Below are positions 59,643 through 64,000 of a stretch of 64,000 nucleotides of DNA, piece by piece (within the stretch, counting starts at the first letter, position 1; each line of letters opens with the position of its first letter). This stretch comes from Acidovorax radicis (GTDB lineage Bacteria > Pseudomonadota > Gammaproteobacteria > Burkholderiales > Burkholderiaceae_C). The notes under the pieces are model-generated. The model saw nothing but the letters and a program-made list of their open reading frames with translations. It did not search any database and was not told the DNA's origin. Both the position numbers and the translations under genes were made by a program. The stretch is taken from positions 3,038,001 through 3,102,000 of the forward strand of contig NZ_CP075184.1 of the NCBI RefSeq assembly GCF_020510705.1, given 5' to 3'.

Positions 59643-61181
59643 TCAACCTTGTGCGGACACCCGATCGGCTTTACTTTGTAACTTGTTCAGCGCGCTGAGG
59701 TAGGCCTTGGCCGATGCAACCACGATATCGGGGTCTGCACCCACGCCATTGACGACGCGCCCACTGTTTTGCAAGCGTACGGTGACTTCTCCCTGGCTTT
59801 CGGTTGAGCCACTGATGGCGTTCACCGAATAGAGCACCATCTCGGCACCGCTGTTGACGTGGGACTCGATCGCCTTGAGCGAAGCATCCACCGGACCATT
59901 GCCTTCGGACTCGCCGTGCACCTCTTGTCCGTCCACCGTGAACACGATGCGCGCGCGCGGTTGCTCCCCGGTTTCGCTCTGCTGGAACAGCGAAACAAAG
60001 CCGTATTGCTCCTTTTCACTCGTCACGCTTTCATCACTGACAAGCGCAAGAATGTCTTCATCAAAAATTTCGCTCTTGCGGTCGGCCAACTCCTTGAACC
60101 GCGCGAAGGCCGTGTTGATTTCGGTTTCGCTGTCCAGGCTCACACCCAATTCCTGCAGTCGCTGCTTGAAGGCGTTGCGGCCACTGAGCTTGCCCAACAC
60201 GATCTTGTTGGCACTCCAACCCACATCCTCGGCACGCATGATCTCGTAGGTATCGCGCGCCTTGAGCACGCCATCCTGATGAATGCCGGAGGCATGCGCA
60301 AACGCGTTGGCGCCCACCACAGCCTTGTTCGGCTGCACCACAAAGCCGGTGGTCTGGCTCACCATGCGGCTGGCCGCCACGATGTGCTTGGTATCGATGT
60401 TGAGGTCCAGGTCAAAATAGTCTCGGCGCGTCTTGAGAGCCATGACCACCTCTTCGAGCGAGCAATTCCCTGCGCGCTCACCCAGCCCGTTGATCGTGCA
60501 CTCCACCTGGCGCGCACCGCCGATCTTCACACCCGCCAGCGAATTGGCCACGGCCATTCCCAGGTCATTGTGGCAGTGCACGGACCAGATGGCTTTATCG
60601 CTGTTGGGGATACGTTCGCGCAGTGTCTTGATGAAATTGCCGTACAACTCTGGAATGGCGTACCCTACGGTATCAGGCACATTGATGGTGGTGGCACCTT
60701 CAGCAATCACCGCTTCGATCACGCGGCACAGGAAATCCGGGTCGCTGCGATAGCCGTCTTCAGGGCTGAACTCAATGTCGCCCACCAGATTGCGTGCAAA
60801 ACGCACCGACTGCTTGGCCTGCTCCAGCACCTGGTCTGGCGTCATGCGCAGCTTCTTTTCCATGTGCAGCGCCGAGGTGGCAATGAAGGTGTGGATCCGA
60901 GCGCTGGCAGCACCCTGGAGCGCCTCGGCTGCGCGCGAAATATCGCGGTCATTGGCACGCGAGAGCGAGCAGATGGTGGCGTCCTTGATGGTGTTGGCAA
61001 TGGCCTGCACTGCCTCGAAATCACCATTGGAGCTGGCGGCAAAACCGGCCTCGATCACATCCACCTTCAGGCGCTCGAGCTGGCGCGCAATACGCAGCTT
61101 TTCGTCTTTGGTCATGGAGGCGCCAGGAGACTGCTCTCCGTCGCGCAAGGTGGTGTCGAAAATGATCAGTTTGTCAGCCAT
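59643..61181 (-). CDS. leuA: 2-isopropylmalate synthase
   Basis: First committed enzyme of leucine synthesis, condensing acetyl-CoA with 2-ketoisovalerate; 512 residues. The catalytic TIM barrel starts [17 protein letters not shown] and has [16 protein letters not shown] (metal His pair) and [14 protein letters not shown]. The C-terminal regulatory domain (about 400-510) for leucine feedback is complete. AGGAG precedes the ATG. It follows pssA, ilvC and ilvH on the same strand, but an attenuator with a Leu-rich leader peptide separates it from pssA. Confidence 0.96.
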   Translation of the reverse strand: MADKLIIFDTTLRDGEQSPGASMTKDEKLRIARQLERLKVDVIEAGFAASSNGDFEAVQAIANTIKDATICSLSRANDRDISRAAEALQGAASARIHTFIATSALHMEKKLRMTPDQVLEQAKQSVRFARNLVGDIEFSPEDGYRSDPDFLCRVIEAVIAEGATTINVPDTVGYAIPELYGNFIKTLRERIPNSDKAIWSVHCHNDLGMAVANSLAGVKIGGARQVECTINGLGERAGNCSLEEVVMALKTRRDYFDLDLNIDTKHIVAASRMVSQTTGFVVQPNKAVVGANAFAHASGIHQDGVLKARDTYEIMRAEDVGWSANKIVLGKLSGRNAFKQRLQELGVSLDSETEINTAFARFKELADRKSEIFDEDILALVSDESVTSEKEQYGFVSLFQQSETGEQPRARIVFTVDGQEVHGESEGNGPVDASLKAIESHVNSGAEMVLYSVNAISGSTESQGEVTVRLQNSGRVVNGVGADPDIVVASAKAYLSALNKLQSKADRVSAQG

Positions 61182-61234
61182 GTCGTTCTCCTGGTATCGG
61201 TGGGTGAGGGTCCCGCAAGGTCAAAATCTGGCGC

Positions 61235-61273
61235 CCAAAACAAAAGGCCCGTTGCGGGTGCATACGGGCCTTT
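61235..61273 (-). terminator. attenuator terminator upstream of leuA
   Basis: On the minus strand perfect 10-base stem AAAGGCCCGT / ACGGGCCTTT, then TGTTTT. It lies 54 bases before the leuA start and 24 bases after the leader-peptide stop, the layout of a transcription attenuator. Confidence 0.85.
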
Positions 61274-61296
61274 GTGGATAAAGTGTGCGCGTGCGC

Positions 61297-61350
61297 CTAC
61301 CGTCTCCGCCCGCGGGGAGGTAGCAGTAGGGCTAATGCAAACATCTTCAT
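61297..61350 (-). CDS. leuL: leucine leader peptide
   Basis: A 17-codon frame encoding MKMFALALLLPPRGRRR. Leu codons are TTA, CTA, CTG and CTA within five positions; TTA and CTA are expected to be rare in so GC-rich a genome, so stalling under leucine shortage would be effective. A CTACC/GGTAG hairpin spans the Leu codons and the stop, and GCGGGC in codons 11-13 could pair with GCCCGU of the terminator stem as an antiterminator. The inner ATG at 61344 is an alternative start. Too short for gene finders; support comes from codon content and context. Confidence 0.72.
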   Translation of the reverse strand: MKMFALALLLPPRGRRR

Positions 61351-61389
61351 GCCGTCCAATGTAGCACATGTCTGAAGGCGCAAAAGCGG

Positions 61390-62223
61390 TCACTTGTGAA
61401 GACCACGTTCATCGGGTTCGTCGGTTGAAGTGCTGATCACGCTGCTGTACTGGCCTTGGGCTCTGCGCCACGCGTACACGCCGTATCCGCTCAGGCCATA
61501 AATCACAAACACGCCGAAAAGTACGATGGGCGGGTGGATATTGATGATGGCAATGCCCAGCGCGATCAGCACGATCGCGGCAAAAGGCACGCTCTTTTTC
61601 ATTTGGATGTCCTTGAAACTATAGAAAGGCACATTGGTCACCATGGTCAGGCCCGCATACAGCGTAAAGCCAAACATGAGCCAGGTGATCTGGTTCCAGC
61701 TCAGCCACAGGCTCTCGCCCGGATGCACGCCCAATTCAGTCATCAGCCAGATAAAACCGGCCACCAGGGCTGCCGCAGCCGGCGACGGCAACCCCTGAAA
61801 ATACCGCTTGTCCACGACGCTCGTGTTCACGTTGAAACGCGCGAGCCGAAGCGCCGCGCAAGCGCAATAAACAAACGCGGCAATCCAACCCCAGCGCCCC
61901 AATCCTTGCAGCGACCATTCATACGCGATCAAGGCGGGCGCCGCTCCAAAGGACACCATGTCCGACAGCGAATCCATCTGCTCTCCGAACGCACTTTGTG
62001 TGTTCGTCATGCGCGCCACGCGGCCATCCAGGCTATCGAGCACCATGGCGCAGAAGACCCCGATAGCCGCCATATCGAAGCGGCCGTTCATGGCCATAAC
62101 GATGGAATAGAAACCACCAAACAGCGCCGCCAGCGTGAAGAGGTTGGGCAAGATGTAGATGCCCTTGCGGCGCTTGCGCACCATCACACCCGGAGGATTG
62201 GTGGATTCATTGCCGTCATGCAT
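61390..62223 (-). CDS. pssA: CDP-diacylglycerol--serine O-phosphatidyltransferase
   Basis: Membrane enzyme of 277 residues making phosphatidylserine. The CDP-alcohol phosphotransferase signature is spread over MVLDSLDGRVARMT and FGEQMDSLSDMVSFG (Asp residues of DGxxAR...G...D...D). It has about eight helices. The frame is open to 62295, but the ATG at 62223 has a strong GGAGG seven bases upstream. That ribosome binding site is part of repeat copy E. Position between ilvC and leuA is conserved in Burkholderiales. Confidence 0.93.
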   Translation of the reverse strand: MHDGNESTNPPGVMVRKRRKGIYILPNLFTLAALFGGFYSIVMAMNGRFDMAAIGVFCAMVLDSLDGRVARMTNTQSAFGEQMDSLSDMVSFGAAPALIAYEWSLQGLGRWGWIAAFVYCACAALRLARFNVNTSVVDKRYFQGLPSPAAAALVAGFIWLMTELGVHPGESLWLSWNQITWLMFGFTLYAGLTMVTNVPFYSFKDIQMKKSVPFAAIVLIALGIAIINIHPPIVLFGVFVIYGLSGYGVYAWRRAQGQYSSVISTSTDEPDERGLHK

Positions 62224-62224
62224 C

Positions 62225-62265
62225 AAATGGCCTCCAGCGCCTGTGCAACAAGCGCAAGCAGCTAT
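62225..62265 (-). repeat. small palindromic repeat, copy E
   Basis: On the plus strand AAATGGCCTCCAGCGC then AAGCGCAAGCAGCTAT. Read on the minus strand its GGAGGCC end forms the ribosome binding site of pssA. Confidence 0.72.
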
Positions 62266-62365
62266 TAAATTTATAGTGAAAATTATCTGCGGCACAGATC
62301 AACCACTGCGCGCGCAAAAAGTGAAGGCCGCAGTGTAGCGCTTTGATACACGACGGCCGGCCCAC

Positions 62366-62390
62366 AAAAAAGGCCACCGAAGTGGCCTTT
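62366..62390 (-). terminator. rho-independent terminator after ilvC
   Basis: On the minus strand perfect AAAGGCCAC / GTGGCCTTT stem with a stable TTCG tetraloop, then TTTTTT. It sits 23 bases after the ilvC stop and separates ilvHC from pssA. Confidence 0.92.
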
Positions 62391-62412
62391 GATGTTTTGC
62401 CCAGAGCAATGA

Positions 62413-63973
<1,561 letters not shown>

Positions 63974-64000
63974 GATGAAGAGATTCCTCATTTCGCTGCC

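Noticed and set aside
59859..61364. 501-residue plus-strand frame opposite leuA
   Set aside because: Shadow of leuA: no start signals, no domain, and it runs through the leuA leader and attenuator.

Overview
The window reads as chromosome of a high-GC betaproteobacterium of the order Burkholderiales, most likely family Comamonadaceae (Acidovorax-like). This rests on recognised gene orders (ilvH-ilvC-pssA-leuA, aat-bpt, the nirS/nor supercluster), on the style of the proteins and on a small palindromic repeat scattered between genes. No database search was possible, so the taxonomic call is inference.

Layout. 1-5.2 kb: acyl-CoA catabolism (3-hydroxyacyl-CoA dehydrogenase cut by the window edge, enoyl-CoA hydratase, a Crp/Fnr regulator, an acyl-CoA-dehydrogenase-associated phosphotransferase and an acyl-CoA dehydrogenase). 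5.4-12.1 kb: an L,D-transpeptidase, a class III cyclase fused to an FHA domain, an LD-carboxypeptidase, a TadA tRNA deaminase fused to a haloalkane-dehalogenase-like hydrolase, and a branched-chain amino acid type ABC substrate-binding protein.

12.4-29.6 kb is a complete nitrite-to-nitrous-oxide module. nirE is divergent from nirS-nirM-nirC-nirF-nirDL-nirG-nirH-nirJ-nirN-norE-norF. Then come norC-norB-norQ, a membrane polyferredoxin, norD and a Dnr-type Crp/Fnr regulator. NirS makes NO, the other nir genes build heme d1 and supply electrons, and NorCB removes NO as N2O. nirS and norC share a near-identical palindromic operator, and the regulator gene has an FNR-box class II promoter of its own.

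29.7-33.4 kb: metY (sulfur assimilation) and egtB/egtD (ergothioneine). 33.6-41.2 kb, all on the minus strand, is a nitrite-assimilation module: nirB, nirD, a NasR-type nitrate-sensing ANTAR antiterminator, a formate/nitrite-family channel and a PP2C-phosphatase/Ser-Thr-kinase fusion. The nirB leader holds a sigma-54 promoter, tandem hairpins of ANTAR type and a competing long hairpin. On the other strand beside it lies an ORF-free stretch ending in a strong intrinsic terminator (possible small RNA).

41.6-53.6 kb is mostly housekeeping: ompW, a DUF808 protein, a methyltransferase, purL (with a repeat copy in frame), map, glnD, def and a YbaN-like protein. 53.7-55.8 kb holds two tRNA-Asn genes followed by a decayed mobile element (large serine recombinase remnant and phage-like fragment). 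55.9-64 kb: aat-bpt, an IclR regulator, pbpG, leuA with a leucine-codon leader peptide and attenuator, pssA, ilvC and ilvH.

Overall the window joins two nitrite-consuming routes (respiratory NirS/Nor and assimilatory NirBD) with their apparent regulators. Five copies of one small palindrome sit at gene ends, upstream of genes and inside purL.
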